Positions 1 to 7,717 of a DNA stretch of 13,024 nucleotides are shown here, piece by piece. The DNA comes from Oscillospiraceae bacterium. GTDB taxonomy: Bacteria; Bacillota; Clostridia; Oscillospirales; Oscillospiraceae. The notes below the pieces were generated by a model. It was not told the DNA's origin. It made no database searches and saw nothing but the letters and a program-made list of their open reading frames with translations. Each line of letters starts with the position of its first letter. Positions within the stretch are counted from its first letter, which is position 1. The stretch lies in NCBI GenBank assembly GCA_020025655.1, contig JAHHRR010000046.1:1-13024 (forward strand), read 5' to 3'. The translations under genes and the position numbers were made by a program.

Positions 1-2
1 AG

Positions 3-2504
3 ATGGCACACAGAAGAGACTATAAGCCTGAGGATATCGCATTTCCTAATCAGGCTATTACAGAATCTGACCTTGTCAGAGAAATGAAAACCAGCTATAT
101 CGACTACGCAATGTCCGTTATCATAAGCCGTGCACTGCCGGATGTTCGTGATGGTCTGAAGCCTGTCCACAGAAGAATTCTTTACGCTCTTTATGAGGAC
201 GGCCTTACTGCTGATAAACCCTTTAAAAAATCCGCAACCTGCGTAGGTGACGTTCTGGGTAGATACCATCCCCACGGCGACCAGTCCGTTTATAACGCTA
301 TGGTAAGAATGGCTCAGGATTTCTCCATGAGATATATGCTGGTTGACGGTCACGGTAACTTCGGTTCCGTGGACGGCGATCCCCCTGCTGCATACCGTTA
401 CACAGAGGCAAGACTTTCTAAAATATCCGAGGAAATGATCCGTGATATCAATAAGGATACCGTGGACTGGGACCCCAACTTCGACGAAAGCCGTAAGGAA
501 CCCAGGGTTCTGCCCTCACGCTTCCCCAACCTTCTGGTTAACGGATCAAGCGGTATAGCTGTCGGTATGGCTACAAATATTCCCCCTCACAACCTGAGAG
601 AGGTTATTGATGCCTGCGTTTGCGTTCTGGATAATCCCGACGCCCAGCTTGCCGACCTTATGCAGTATATTTCCGGACCTGATTTCCCCACAAAGGGTAT
701 CATCATGGGAAGAAGCGGAATCCGTCAGGCTTACGCTACCGGTCACGGCAAGGTCGTTGTCCGTGCAAGAACCGAATTTGAAGAATTTAACCAGAACAGA
801 ACAAGAATTATAGTCACTGAACTGCCTTATCAGGTAAATAAGCGTATGCTTATTAAAAATATTGCAGATCAGGTACATGATAAACGTCTTGATGGTATTT
901 CCGACCTGCGTGATGAGACAGACAGAAACGGTATGCGTATCGTTATCGAACTCAAGCGTGACGCAAATCCTCAGGTCGTTCTGAACAGACTTTTTGCACA
1001 GACTGCTCTCCAGTCCAGCTTCTCAATAAATATGCTGGCACTGGTAAATAACCAGTCTATGCCGAAAATACTTACACTCAGACAGATTCTCGACGAATAC
1101 CTTAAGTTCCAGGAAGAGGTTATCGTAAGAAGAACTCAGTTCGATCTTAAAAAGGCCGAAGAAAGAGCTCATCTGCTGGAAGGCCTGCTTATCGCTCAGG
1201 ATAATATCGACGAGGTTATTCAGATTATCCGTTCCAGCTACGACGATGCAAAGCAGAATCTTATGAACCGCTTCGGACTTTCCGATGTTCAGGCTCAGGC
1301 TATCTGCGATATGCGTCTTATATCTCTCCAGGGTCTCAACAGAGAAAAACTTGAGGCTGAATACAAGGAACTGGAAGAGAAAATCACCTACTTCAAGGGC
1401 CTGCTTGCAGATCCTGAACTTATAAAGGGTGTTCTTAAAGACGAGCTTATTGCTCTCAGAGACAAGTACGGCGATGAGAGAAAGACTGAGATTCAGGATG
1501 TTATCGACGAAATCGATATCGAAGATCTCATAGAAGAGGAAGAGTGCGTATTCACTCTCACTCATTCCGGATACATTAAACGCCTGCCCGTTACCGAGTA
1601 CAGAGCTCAGGGCAGAGGCGGAAAGGGTATCCGTGCCATGGCAACTAAGGATGAGGACTATGTCGAAACTGTATTCACTGCTTCAACACATGATTCTATC
1701 CTCTTCTTTACAAGCGAAGGCCGTGTATTCATGAAGAAGGGATACAATATCCCCGAGGCCGGAAGAAATGCCAGAGGCACTAATATTATCAATATCATTC
1801 AGATTGAAAACGGCGAAAAGGTCAGCGCAATGATAAACGGCCGTGGCTTCGAGGAGAACAGATACTTCTTCTTCGTAACTAAAAACGGTACGGTTAAACG
1901 CATGGCTCAGTCCGCATTGCAGAATATCCGTGCAAACGGCATCAGAGCTCTGACTCTGGATGAGGGCGATGAGCTGATTTCCGTAATTTCAACCGAAGGC
2001 AACGAAAATATCCTTATTGCAACCAATGCAGGTATGTCCGTCTGCTTCTGCGAAGAAGACGTCAGATCTATGGGACGTTCCGCAATGGGTGTAAGAGGTA
2101 TTAAGCTCAGACCCGGTGACTTTGTAGTAGGTGCCGGCAGCACTTCCGCCGGTGAAGCCCTGCTGAGCATTACCGAAAAAGGCTACGGCAAGCGTACTGC
2201 TGTTGATGACTATCCTGTCCACGGCAGGGGAGGTATCGGCGTTAAGAACTACAACATCACCGATAAGACAGGCAGAGTTGCCGCAGTTAAAATCGTAAGC
2301 AGTCAGGATGATATTCTCGTTATCAGCGATGACGGCACTATTATCCGTATGGATGTGGAAAATATCTCTCTTCTGGGACGTGCAACTCAGGGCGTCAGAA
2401 TTATGAGACTGAGCGAAGGCAGCAGGGTTATTTCCATAGAAAACACAGAAAGTGAATCAGAAACCGAAGAAACAGAGAACGAAATAAGCAAATCTGAAGA
2501 GTAA
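3..2504 (+). CDS. gyrA: DNA gyrase subunit A
   Basis: GyrA is the DNA-breaking and DNA-wrapping subunit of gyrase (A2B2 with GyrB), which introduces negative supercoils using ATP. The 833-residue length is usual. Visible landmarks are the N-terminal [10 protein letters not shown] stretch (about 31-40), the winged-helix region with HPHGD (89-93), and the catalytic Arg132-Tyr133 in [11 protein letters not shown] GyrA box QGRGGKG at 536-542 heads the C-terminal beta-pinwheel and favours GyrA over ParC. The last 21 residues form a Glu-rich acidic tail (10 Glu), a feature that tunes wrapping in other GyrAs. In the quinolone pocket, residues equivalent to E. coli Ser83 and Asp87 are Gln94 and Asn98, which is unusual. 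The ATG lies 2 nt from the window edge, so its ribosome binding site is not visible; gyrB may lie upstream but is outside the window. It is probably first of four co-oriented genes. Confidence 0.97.
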   Translation: MAHRRDYKPEDIAFPNQAITESDLVREMKTSYIDYAMSVIISRALPDVRDGLKPVHRRILYALYEDGLTADKPFKKSATCVGDVLGRYHPHGDQSVYNAMVRMAQDFSMRYMLVDGHGNFGSVDGDPPAAYRYTEARLSKISEEMIRDINKDTVDWDPNFDESRKEPRVLPSRFPNLLVNGSSGIAVGMATNIPPHNLREVIDACVCVLDNPDAQLADLMQYISGPDFPTKGIIMGRSGIRQAYATGHGKVVVRARTEFEEFNQNRTRIIVTELPYQVNKRMLIKNIADQVHDKRLDGISDLRDETDRNGMRIVIELKRDANPQVVLNRLFAQTALQSSFSINMLALVNNQSMPKILTLRQILDEYLKFQEEVIVRRTQFDLKKAEERAHLLEGLLIAQDNIDEVIQIIRSSYDDAKQNLMNRFGLSDVQAQAICDMRLISLQGLNREKLEAEYKELEEKITYFKGLLADPELIKGVLKDELIALRDKYGDERKTEIQDVIDEIDIEDLIEEEECVFTLTHSGYIKRLPVTEYRAQGRGGKGIRAMATKDEDYVETVFTASTHDSILFFTSEGRVFMKKGYNIPEAGRNARGTNIINIIQIENGEKVSAMINGRGFEENRYFFFVTKNGTVKRMAQSALQNIRANGIRALTLDEGDELISVISTEGNENILIATNAGMSVCFCEEDVRSMGRSAMGVRGIKLRPGDFVVGAGSTSAGEALLSITEKGYGKRTAVDDYPVHGRGGIGVKNYNITDKTGRVAAVKIVSSQDDILVISDDGTIIRMDVENISLLGRATQGVRIMRLSEGSRVISIENTESESETEETENEISKSEE

Positions 2505-2518
2505 TTGAGGATAAGCCT

Positions 2519-2989
2519 ATGAATAACATTTCCACTAACGGTTCCGACAAAAAGAAATCTAAAAAAGGCCTGATTATTGCAATAATTCTCATTATTGTAA
2601 TTAATCTTTTGAATTCTGCAGATTCCTATGTCATTGCATTTGTGATTTATCTGCTGATTATACTGGCTTTCGTCTCCGCAATAGTCGCATTTATTGTCCA
2701 TGCAATAAAAAAAGCAAAAAACCAAAGTTTGAAAAATTCCGGTAATCCCAATGGAAACGAGTACGGCGGCAGGAGCAATGACCGATATGCCGATGTGACC
2801 GAAAAAGTCTACACGCCCAGACGCAATGATGCACCACAGAAAACTTATTACGAAAGCTCCGAGGTTTACGATGACTTCCGGCACGATAAGGAACAGAGAA
2901 TTGCTCAGCTGAAGGTTTTCCTTAATAACGGTATTATCGATAAGGATGAATACAAGGTGCTTCTTAGAAAGTACGAAAGCGAAAACTGA
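2519..2989 (+). CDS. Small two-helix membrane protein with SHOCT-like C-terminal segment
   Basis: This 156-residue protein is not one I recognise by name. A lysine-rich N-terminus (residues 11-16) is followed by two hydrophobic helices at about 17-33 and 37-63, then KKAK, which suggests membrane insertion with the tail in the cytoplasm. A polar, low-complexity, Asn/Gly/Tyr-rich linker covers about 66-120. The last ~28 residues (125-152: [22 protein letters not shown] and on) resemble a SHOCT domain, a short C-terminal helical module with a 'GII(T/D)xxEY/F' turn that is often attached to membrane or stress proteins. The SHOCT call is by eye. The start follows gyrA's stop by 14 nt, with GAGGA at 2507-2511 as ribosome binding site, and the stop is 2 nt before rnhA, so it is very probably co-transcribed with both. 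Function unknown. Confidence 0.85.
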   Translation: MNNISTNGSDKKKSKKGLIIAIILIIVINLLNSADSYVIAFVIYLLIILAFVSAIVAFIVHAIKKAKNQSLKNSGNPNGNEYGGRSNDRYADVTEKVYTPRRNDAPQKTYYESSEVYDDFRHDKEQRIAQLKVFLNNGIIDKDEYKVLLRKYESEN

Positions 2990-2991
2990 AT

Positions 2992-3435
2992 ATGCCTAAG
3001 AAAACAGTCACAATTTATACAGACGGTGCTTGCAGCGGCAACCCCGGCCCCGGCGGCTGGGGAGCCGTACTGATATACAAGGAAACAGAAAAACGACTTT
3101 CCGGCGGTGAAGCAAAAACTACTAACAACCGTATGGAACTTACAGGCGTTATTTCTGCCCTGCAGGCTCTTAAGGAACCCTGTATTGTGGAGCTTTATTC
3201 TGATTCCAAGTATGTTATAGATGCACTGGAAAAGGGCTGGGCCTACGGCTGGCGAAAAAAAGGCTGGGTCAAGTCCGATAAAAAACCGGCTTTGAACCCT
3301 GATTTGTGGGAAACTTTACTGGATTTAATCAAAAACCATGAAATGCACTATCACTGGGTAAAAGGCCATGCAAATAACAAATACAACGAGATCTGCGACG
3401 CTATGGCGGTAGCAGAGCGGGAAAAGTTTGCTTAA
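2992..3435 (+). CDS. rnhA: Ribonuclease HI
   Basis: RNase HI cuts the RNA strand of RNA:DNA hybrids (R-loops, primer remnants) with two metal ions. The 147 residues match the compact bacterial type 1 enzyme (about 155 in E. coli). The N-terminal [16 protein letters not shown] motif supplies Asp11. NNRMEL supplies Glu49, YSDSKYV supplies Asp71, and CDAMA supplies Asp136. The loop histidine is His126 in HWVKGHANN. The basic protrusion that grips the hybrid is present ([21 protein letters not shown], about 86-106). All catalytic residues are intact. The ATG is 2 nt after the preceding stop and no strong Shine-Dalgarno is visible, so translation is probably coupled to the upstream gene. Its stop overlaps the Shine-Dalgarno of the following acetyltransferase gene. 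It sits in the gyrA gene run, linking R-loop removal with supercoil control. Confidence 0.96.
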   Translation: MPKKTVTIYTDGACSGNPGPGGWGAVLIYKETEKRLSGGEAKTTNNRMELTGVISALQALKEPCIVELYSDSKYVIDALEKGWAYGWRKKGWVKSDKKPALNPDLWETLLDLIKNHEMHYHWVKGHANNKYNEICDAMAVAEREKFA

Positions 3436-3449
3436 GGAGATAAGTGACC

Positions 3450-4025
3450 ATGCTTAAACTCAGAATCGGCAACCATACGGATATTGAAAAATATTACATC
3501 GCTTTACAGAATGACTTCGATGAAAAAGAGCTTTTACCTAAGCTCAGTATTCATAAAGCCATGCTCAAAGGTGAAATGGAATTCTGCATCTTCTACGACG
3601 ATATGACTCAGATGGAAGAGGCTTATGCGCTTGTTGTTAAGCGAGGTGTTTACGGATACGTACTGTTAAAGTATTTCGGTGTCCTGCCTTTTTACAGGGG
3701 TCAGGGTATCGGTGTTAATGCTATGCGTCTTTTAAATAAGCACTATGCTGAAAAACAGGGTATTCTCGCCGAGCTTACTGTTTTTGATGATGAAGAAGAT
3801 CAGACGCTTATAAAACTGCGTAAATTCTTCGCTCGTTTCGGATATGTGAAGATTGATTCCGATTACCGCATCGGAGGCTCTGAGGTTGAGCTGCTGGTTA
3901 AACCTATACAGGGCAGCGAAAAAATAGATGCTGTGGCTCACAGAATGATAAATGATTTCTATTCCAGAGTTCTCAGCTCAGCTGCCAGAAGCAAAATGAT
4001 TGATATTAAACCCATAGAAAAATAA
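3450..4025 (+). CDS. GNAT-family N-acetyltransferase
   Basis: This is a predicted acetyl-CoA-dependent acetyltransferase of 191 residues; the substrate is unknown. The acetyl-CoA binding motif A is clear: a hydrophobic strand (YGYVLLKYFGVLP, about 68-80), then YRGQGIG (82-88, matching (R/Q)xxGx(G/A)) and a helix. A later LRKFFARFGYVKI segment (123-135) fits the final GNAT helix and strand. About 40 residues beyond the fold (from residue 152) form an extra, mostly helical tail. Start choice: AAGGAGA at 3434-3440 is 9 nt from ATG 3450 but only 3 nt from an in-frame GTG at 3444, so ATG 3450 is preferred. It is the last gene before a strong terminator. Similarity to its neighbours' functions is not apparent; it may simply be carried in the operon. 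Confidence 0.85.
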   Translation: MLKLRIGNHTDIEKYYIALQNDFDEKELLPKLSIHKAMLKGEMEFCIFYDDMTQMEEAYALVVKRGVYGYVLLKYFGVLPFYRGQGIGVNAMRLLNKHYAEKQGILAELTVFDDEEDQTLIKLRKFFARFGYVKIDSDYRIGGSEVELLVKPIQGSEKIDAVAHRMINDFYSRVLSSAARSKMIDIKPIEK

Positions 4026-4029
4026 ATAA

Positions 4030-4067
4030 TAATTAAAAGACAGGGTGTCTGCCCTGTCTTTTAATTA
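4030..4067 (+). terminator. Intrinsic terminator of the gyrA-rnhA-GNAT gene run
   Basis: A perfect 16-bp inverted repeat (arms 4030-4045 and 4052-4067) surrounds a 6-nt loop TGTCTG. The GC core AGACAGGG/CCCTGTCT is closed by AT pairs, and the 3' arm ends CTTTTAATTA, giving the U-rich run. It starts 4 nt after the GNAT stop codon. The hairpin is nearly symmetric, so it might also act in reverse, but no gene approaches from that side. Confidence 0.92.
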
Positions 4068-4088
4068 AAACCGGAGTACAAAATTCGA

Positions 4089-4117
4089 TTGAACAGACTT
4101 TAAGTAAATGATATAAT
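4089..4117 (+). promoter_or_regulatory. Sigma-A type extended -10 promoter for mfd
   Basis: TTGAAC (4089-4094) and TATAAT (4112-4117) are separated by 17 nt, and TGA directly before the -10 gives an extended -10 (TGnTATAAT). It lies between the upstream terminator and mfd. The predicted transcription start is about 4124, 3 nt before the mfd ATG, so the transcript would have almost no 5' leader. Confidence 0.85.
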
Positions 4118-4126
4118 CACTGCGAT

Positions 4127-7100
4127 ATGAACATTTTAGTTAATCAGATTTTCGAAAATAAGGAAGCAGCTGCCCTCCCTACACTGCTGGAGAGCGGTGG
4201 GCTTCCTGCGCTCGTTTCAGGACTTTCGGCAGTCCACAGAGCAAATCTGGCGGCAGCACTCAGAGACAGTCTGGATATGCCCGTTTTTGTGATCTGCCCT
4301 GACGACACCGCTGCTGAAAATTTTGCAAAAGACATGAGCGCAATGCTTTGCGAGGATGTAAAAAGCCTCGGTATGAGAGACTATACCTTCTATCCCGCTG
4401 AAGCAGCATCCAGACAGGCTGAGCAAAAAAGACTTGCTGTTCTCTATGACCTGATTAGCGGAAAAAGTCCGGTAACTACGGCTTCTGTTTCAGGACTTAT
4501 GCAGAGAACTATTTCACCTAAAGCCCTTGCTGAATCTGCTTTCCTGATAGAAGAAGGCAAAAGCTGCCCCATTGAAGAGGCTGAAAAAGCTCTTGTTCGC
4601 TGCGGTTACACCAGAACCGATCAGGTCGAAGGACCGGGACAGTTCGCAAAACGAGGCGGAATCCTTGACTTTTTCTCACCCTCAGACCATGAACCGGTAA
4701 GAATTGAGTTCTGGGGAGACGATATAGATTCAATGGGCTTCTTTGATGTGTCTACTCAGAGAAGAACAGAACAGATAAAAAGCTGCCTTATTCTTCCGGC
4801 AGCTGAAACTCTGCCTACAATGGCAGAAGGCGGTATCGAAAAGCTTTGCAGCGAAATAGAAAGCTTTGCCGATAAATACGCCGGAAAAAGAAACAGCGAA
4901 AACTCAGCTATTCTTTCTGCAACCCTGAAATCCGATGCAGAAAGACTGCGTGAGGGTGTTATCATATCCGATGCAGACAGATATCTGCCGGTAATCTATT
5001 CCATGGCCAGCGGCGCTGACTATATTCCTGAAAATGCGGTCATTGTTTTCGACCAGCCTGGAAGATGCGCCGAAAGAGCCAAAGAATTTATTAAGCAGCT
5101 GGGCGATGACGTTAAAGAACAGCAGCGGCGAGGCAGACTTGCCATGTCTCAGGACAGCTTTTATCTGAGCTTTGAGGCACTTATAAAAAAACTTGAGGAA
5201 TTTCCGGTCTATATGACCGATGCCTTTACACTTGGCAGAAATCCTTTACCGCCTAAAACGATACTGAGCATAGCGGCAAAGCAGCTGCCTTCATATGCCG
5301 GTAATGCACAGGCGGCAGCTGAGGATGTAAAGGTTTATCTTAAAGAGAACTACAAGGTTGTTGTTCTTGCGGGAGATGAACGCAGAGCCAAGGTTTTGCA
5401 GGAATTCTTTACAGAACAGCAGATTCCCGCTCTTATCTACGAAAAACTTAAAAAAATACCTGATAACGGCAAATGCGCCATAAGTATCGGCTCAATATCC
5501 GCAGGTATTGAATATCCCGGCATTAAGCTCGTTATTTTAACTGACTCTCAGATAATCAGAGCTAAGAATAAAAAGCAGAAGCTTAATAAAAAACTCCCTG
5601 CCAACAGGCAGAGAATAGAATCCTATGCAGACCTTTCGATAGGCGACTATGTTGTTCACGAAAACCACGGAATAGGCCGATTTAACGGCATCGTAAAAAT
5701 GAACGTGGACGGGCTGCAGAAGGACTATATTAAAATCAGCTATGCCGGAACAGACAGCCTTTATGTGCCTGCCACCCAGCTTGACCTTGTGTCAAAGTAC
5801 ACCGGCGCCGGCGAGGAAAAGACAGTAAAGCTTTCTAAAATGGGCGGCACCGAATGGGCAAAGACCAGAAGCAAGGCAAAACACTCTGCTAAAATCATGG
5901 CTCAAAAGCTCATTGCACTATATGCCGAGAGACAGCGACTTCCCGGATACGCTTTTAAGCCGGATACCGAATGGCAGAGGGAATTCGAGGAAAACTTCGG
6001 TTACATGGAAACCGATGACCAGCTGCGCTGTGTTAATGAAATTAAACAGGATATGGAATCATCTGTCCCTATGGACAGACTTCTGTGCGGCGATGTCGGC
6101 TTCGGTAAAACAGAGGTGGCTCTGAGAGCTGTTATGAAGTGCGTCATGGATGGAAAACAGGCCGCTATTCTTGTGCCTACAACGGTTCTTGCACAGCAGC
6201 ATTATCAGACCGCATTACAGAGATTTTTCGGCTTCCCTGTAAATATCGAGGTTCTGAGCAGATTTAAAACCGCAGGTCAGGCTGCAAAGGTAATAAACAA
6301 AATAAATAACGGTACCTGTGATGTGGTTGTAGGTACTCACAGACTCCTGTCAAAAGATATCCACTTTAAAAATCTGGGACTTCTGGTAATCGATGAGGAA
6401 CAGCGTTTCGGAGTTACTCACAAAGAGCACATAAAAGAAATGTCCAAAGGCATTGATGTTCTTACCCTTTCTGCTACCCCTATTCCCAGAACACTGAACA
6501 TGGCAATGTCAGGCATACGGGATATGTCCACTATCGAGGAACCACCTGAGGACAGACTTCCTGTTCAGACCTTCGTTATGGAACACGACTGGGGGCTTAT
6601 CGCCGATGCAATCCGCCGTGAGCTTCAGCGTGGAGGACAGGTTTACTATCTGCACAACAGAATAGACGACATTGAACGTACAGCTAAAAAAATCAAGGAT
6701 ATGCTGGAAAATGTCACTGTTGCGGTGGCGCACGGTAAAATGGATAAAAATATGCTGGCTGATGTAATGGAAGACGTGGCAAACGGTCAGACTCAGATAC
6801 TTGTCTGCACTACCATAATCGAAACAGGTATAGATATCCCAAATGTAAACACAATTATTATCGAGGATGCGGACAGAATGGGTCTTGCCCAGCTGCATCA
6901 GATAAGAGGCCGTGTGGGACGCTCTACCAGAAAGGCTTCTGCATATCTTACATTCAGAAGAGACAAGGTTTTAACCGAGGTCGCCGAAAAGCGGCTTAAC
7001 GCAATAAGAGATTTTGCTCAGTTCGGCTCCGGTTTTAAAATCGCAATGCGAGATCTGGAAATCAGAGGCGCAGGCAATCTTCTTGGTGCCGAACAGTCAG

Positions 7101-7636
7101 GCCATATGATTGATGTCGGTTACGATATGTACATGAAGCTTCTGAACGAAGCCGTTCTTGAAGCCAGAGGCATTGAAGTTCCCACAAGAGCGGACTGCTC
7201 TGCCGACCTTGCTGTTGCAGCCAACATACCGGACAGATACATTCCTTCTTCCGAGCAGCGCATGGATATATACCGCCGTATTGCACTTATCAGAACAGAG
7301 GAAGAGGCCGACGACCTTACCGACGAACTTATTGACAGATTCGGTGATCCTCCTCCCGGCGTAAATGCACTTATTCATGTTGCTCTGCTCAGAGGTGAGG
7401 CCGGCAAGGCGGGTATTACCGATATATCGCAGAAAGCGGGCTATCTCCACTTTACTGTCAAAGAATTCGATATGGAGCGGGTTTCTGCTATATACGCTAT
7501 GCCTGAATACAAGGGCAGATTTAAGGTTGAGGCAGGCTCCAAACCCAGACTGAGTCTCAGAATCAAGGCTAAAAACCGGGTTATTGATGAAGCAAGACAG
7601 TTTGCGGCGGTTTGGGGAAGCTTTAATAGTAAATAA
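4127..7636 (+). CDS. mfd: Transcription-repair coupling factor Mfd
   Basis: Mfd is an ATP-driven DNA translocase that pushes stalled RNA polymerase off DNA and recruits UvrA for nucleotide excision repair. At 1169 residues it is full length. In order: a UvrB-like N-terminal module containing GQFAKRGGILDFFSPSD and RIEFWGDDIDS (about 170-200); the RNA-polymerase-interacting domain starting SYADLSIGDYVVHENHGIGRF (about 498-570); helicase lobe 1 with Walker A GDVGFGKTE (655-663), the DEEQ box (756-759) and TLSATPIPRT; helicase lobe 2 with motif VI QIRGRVGRS (925-933); and a C-terminal TRCF domain (about 1010-1110). All core motifs are intact. It has its own promoter whose predicted start site is at or 3 nt before the ATG, and no Shine-Dalgarno precedes the ATG. 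The N-terminus matches other Mfds, so the start itself seems right. A PrsA-like foldase gene follows. Confidence 0.97.
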   Translation: MNILVNQIFENKEAAALPTLLESGGLPALVSGLSAVHRANLAAALRDSLDMPVFVICPDDTAAENFAKDMSAMLCEDVKSLGMRDYTFYPAEAASRQAEQKRLAVLYDLISGKSPVTTASVSGLMQRTISPKALAESAFLIEEGKSCPIEEAEKALVRCGYTRTDQVEGPGQFAKRGGILDFFSPSDHEPVRIEFWGDDIDSMGFFDVSTQRRTEQIKSCLILPAAETLPTMAEGGIEKLCSEIESFADKYAGKRNSENSAILSATLKSDAERLREGVIISDADRYLPVIYSMASGADYIPENAVIVFDQPGRCAERAKEFIKQLGDDVKEQQRRGRLAMSQDSFYLSFEALIKKLEEFPVYMTDAFTLGRNPLPPKTILSIAAKQLPSYAGNAQAAAEDVKVYLKENYKVVVLAGDERRAKVLQEFFTEQQIPALIYEKLKKIPDNGKCAISIGSISAGIEYPGIKLVILTDSQIIRAKNKKQKLNKKLPANRQRIESYADLSIGDYVVHENHGIGRFNGIVKMNVDGLQKDYIKISYAGTDSLYVPATQLDLVSKYTGAGEEKTVKLSKMGGTEWAKTRSKAKHSAKIMAQKLIALYAERQRLPGYAFKPDTEWQREFEENFGYMETDDQLRCVNEIKQDMESSVPMDRLLCGDVGFGKTEVALRAVMKCVMDGKQAAILVPTTVLAQQHYQTALQRFFGFPVNIEVLSRFKTAGQAAKVINKINNGTCDVVVGTHRLLSKDIHFKNLGLLVIDEEQRFGVTHKEHIKEMSKGIDVLTLSATPIPRTLNMAMSGIRDMSTIEEPPEDRLPVQTFVMEHDWGLIADAIRRELQRGGQVYYLHNRIDDIERTAKKIKDMLENVTVAVAHGKMDKNMLADVMEDVANGQTQILVCTTIIETGIDIPNVNTIIIEDADRMGLAQLHQIRGRVGRSTRKASAYLTFRRDKVLTEVAEKRLNAIRDFAQFGSGFKIAMRDLEIRGAGNLLGAEQSGHMIDVGYDMYMKLLNEAVLEARGIEVPTRADCSADLAVAANIPDRYIPSSEQRMDIYRRIALIRTEEEADDLTDELIDRFGDPPPGVNALIHVALLRGEAGKAGITDISQKAGYLHFTVKEFDMERVSAIYAMPEYKGRFKVEAGSKPRLSLRIKAKNRVIDEARQFAAVWGSFNSK

Positions 7637-7659
7637 AGCATAAATTATCCGCTGTCGGC

Positions 7660-7688
7660 TTGTTAATCCGCCTGCGGAATGGTATATT
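7660..7688 (+). promoter_or_regulatory. Candidate sigma-A promoter for the PrsA-like gene
   Basis: TTGTTA (7660-7665), a 17-nt spacer and TATATT (7683-7688) lie between mfd and the foldase gene. The predicted start near 7695 leaves a leader of about 23 nt containing the AAAGGA ribosome binding site. No terminator is evident after mfd, so read-through from mfd is also possible. Confidence 0.55.
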
Positions 7689-7717
7689 GCAAAAAGAAAC
7701 AAGGAAAGGAACAGAAA

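Noticed and set aside
1023..1565. 180-codon open frame antisense to gyrA
   Set aside because: It lies wholly inside gyrA, whose protein is clearly conserved across this stretch; no ribosome binding site or recognisable motif, so it is a frame shadow.
3..2504. Topoisomerase IV ParC instead of GyrA
   Set aside because: A GyrA box (QGRGGKG) and full C-terminal pinwheel with acidic tail are present, favouring GyrA; its second residue differs from the usual Arg/Lys, a minor deviation.
7648..7678. Possible terminator after mfd
   Set aside because: Only 5-bp TCCGC/GCGGA arms and no U-run follow, so I do not call it a terminator.
7097..7702. 201-codon open frame antisense to the mfd 3' end
   Set aside because: It overlaps the conserved Mfd helicase end and TRCF domain, and its translation looks like no known family. 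Treated as a shadow.
7679..7717. Upstream ATG start for the PrsA-like gene
   Set aside because: No Shine-Dalgarno, overlaps the candidate -10, and would put 13 polar residues ahead of a normal signal peptide; ATG 7718 has AAAGGA at good spacing.
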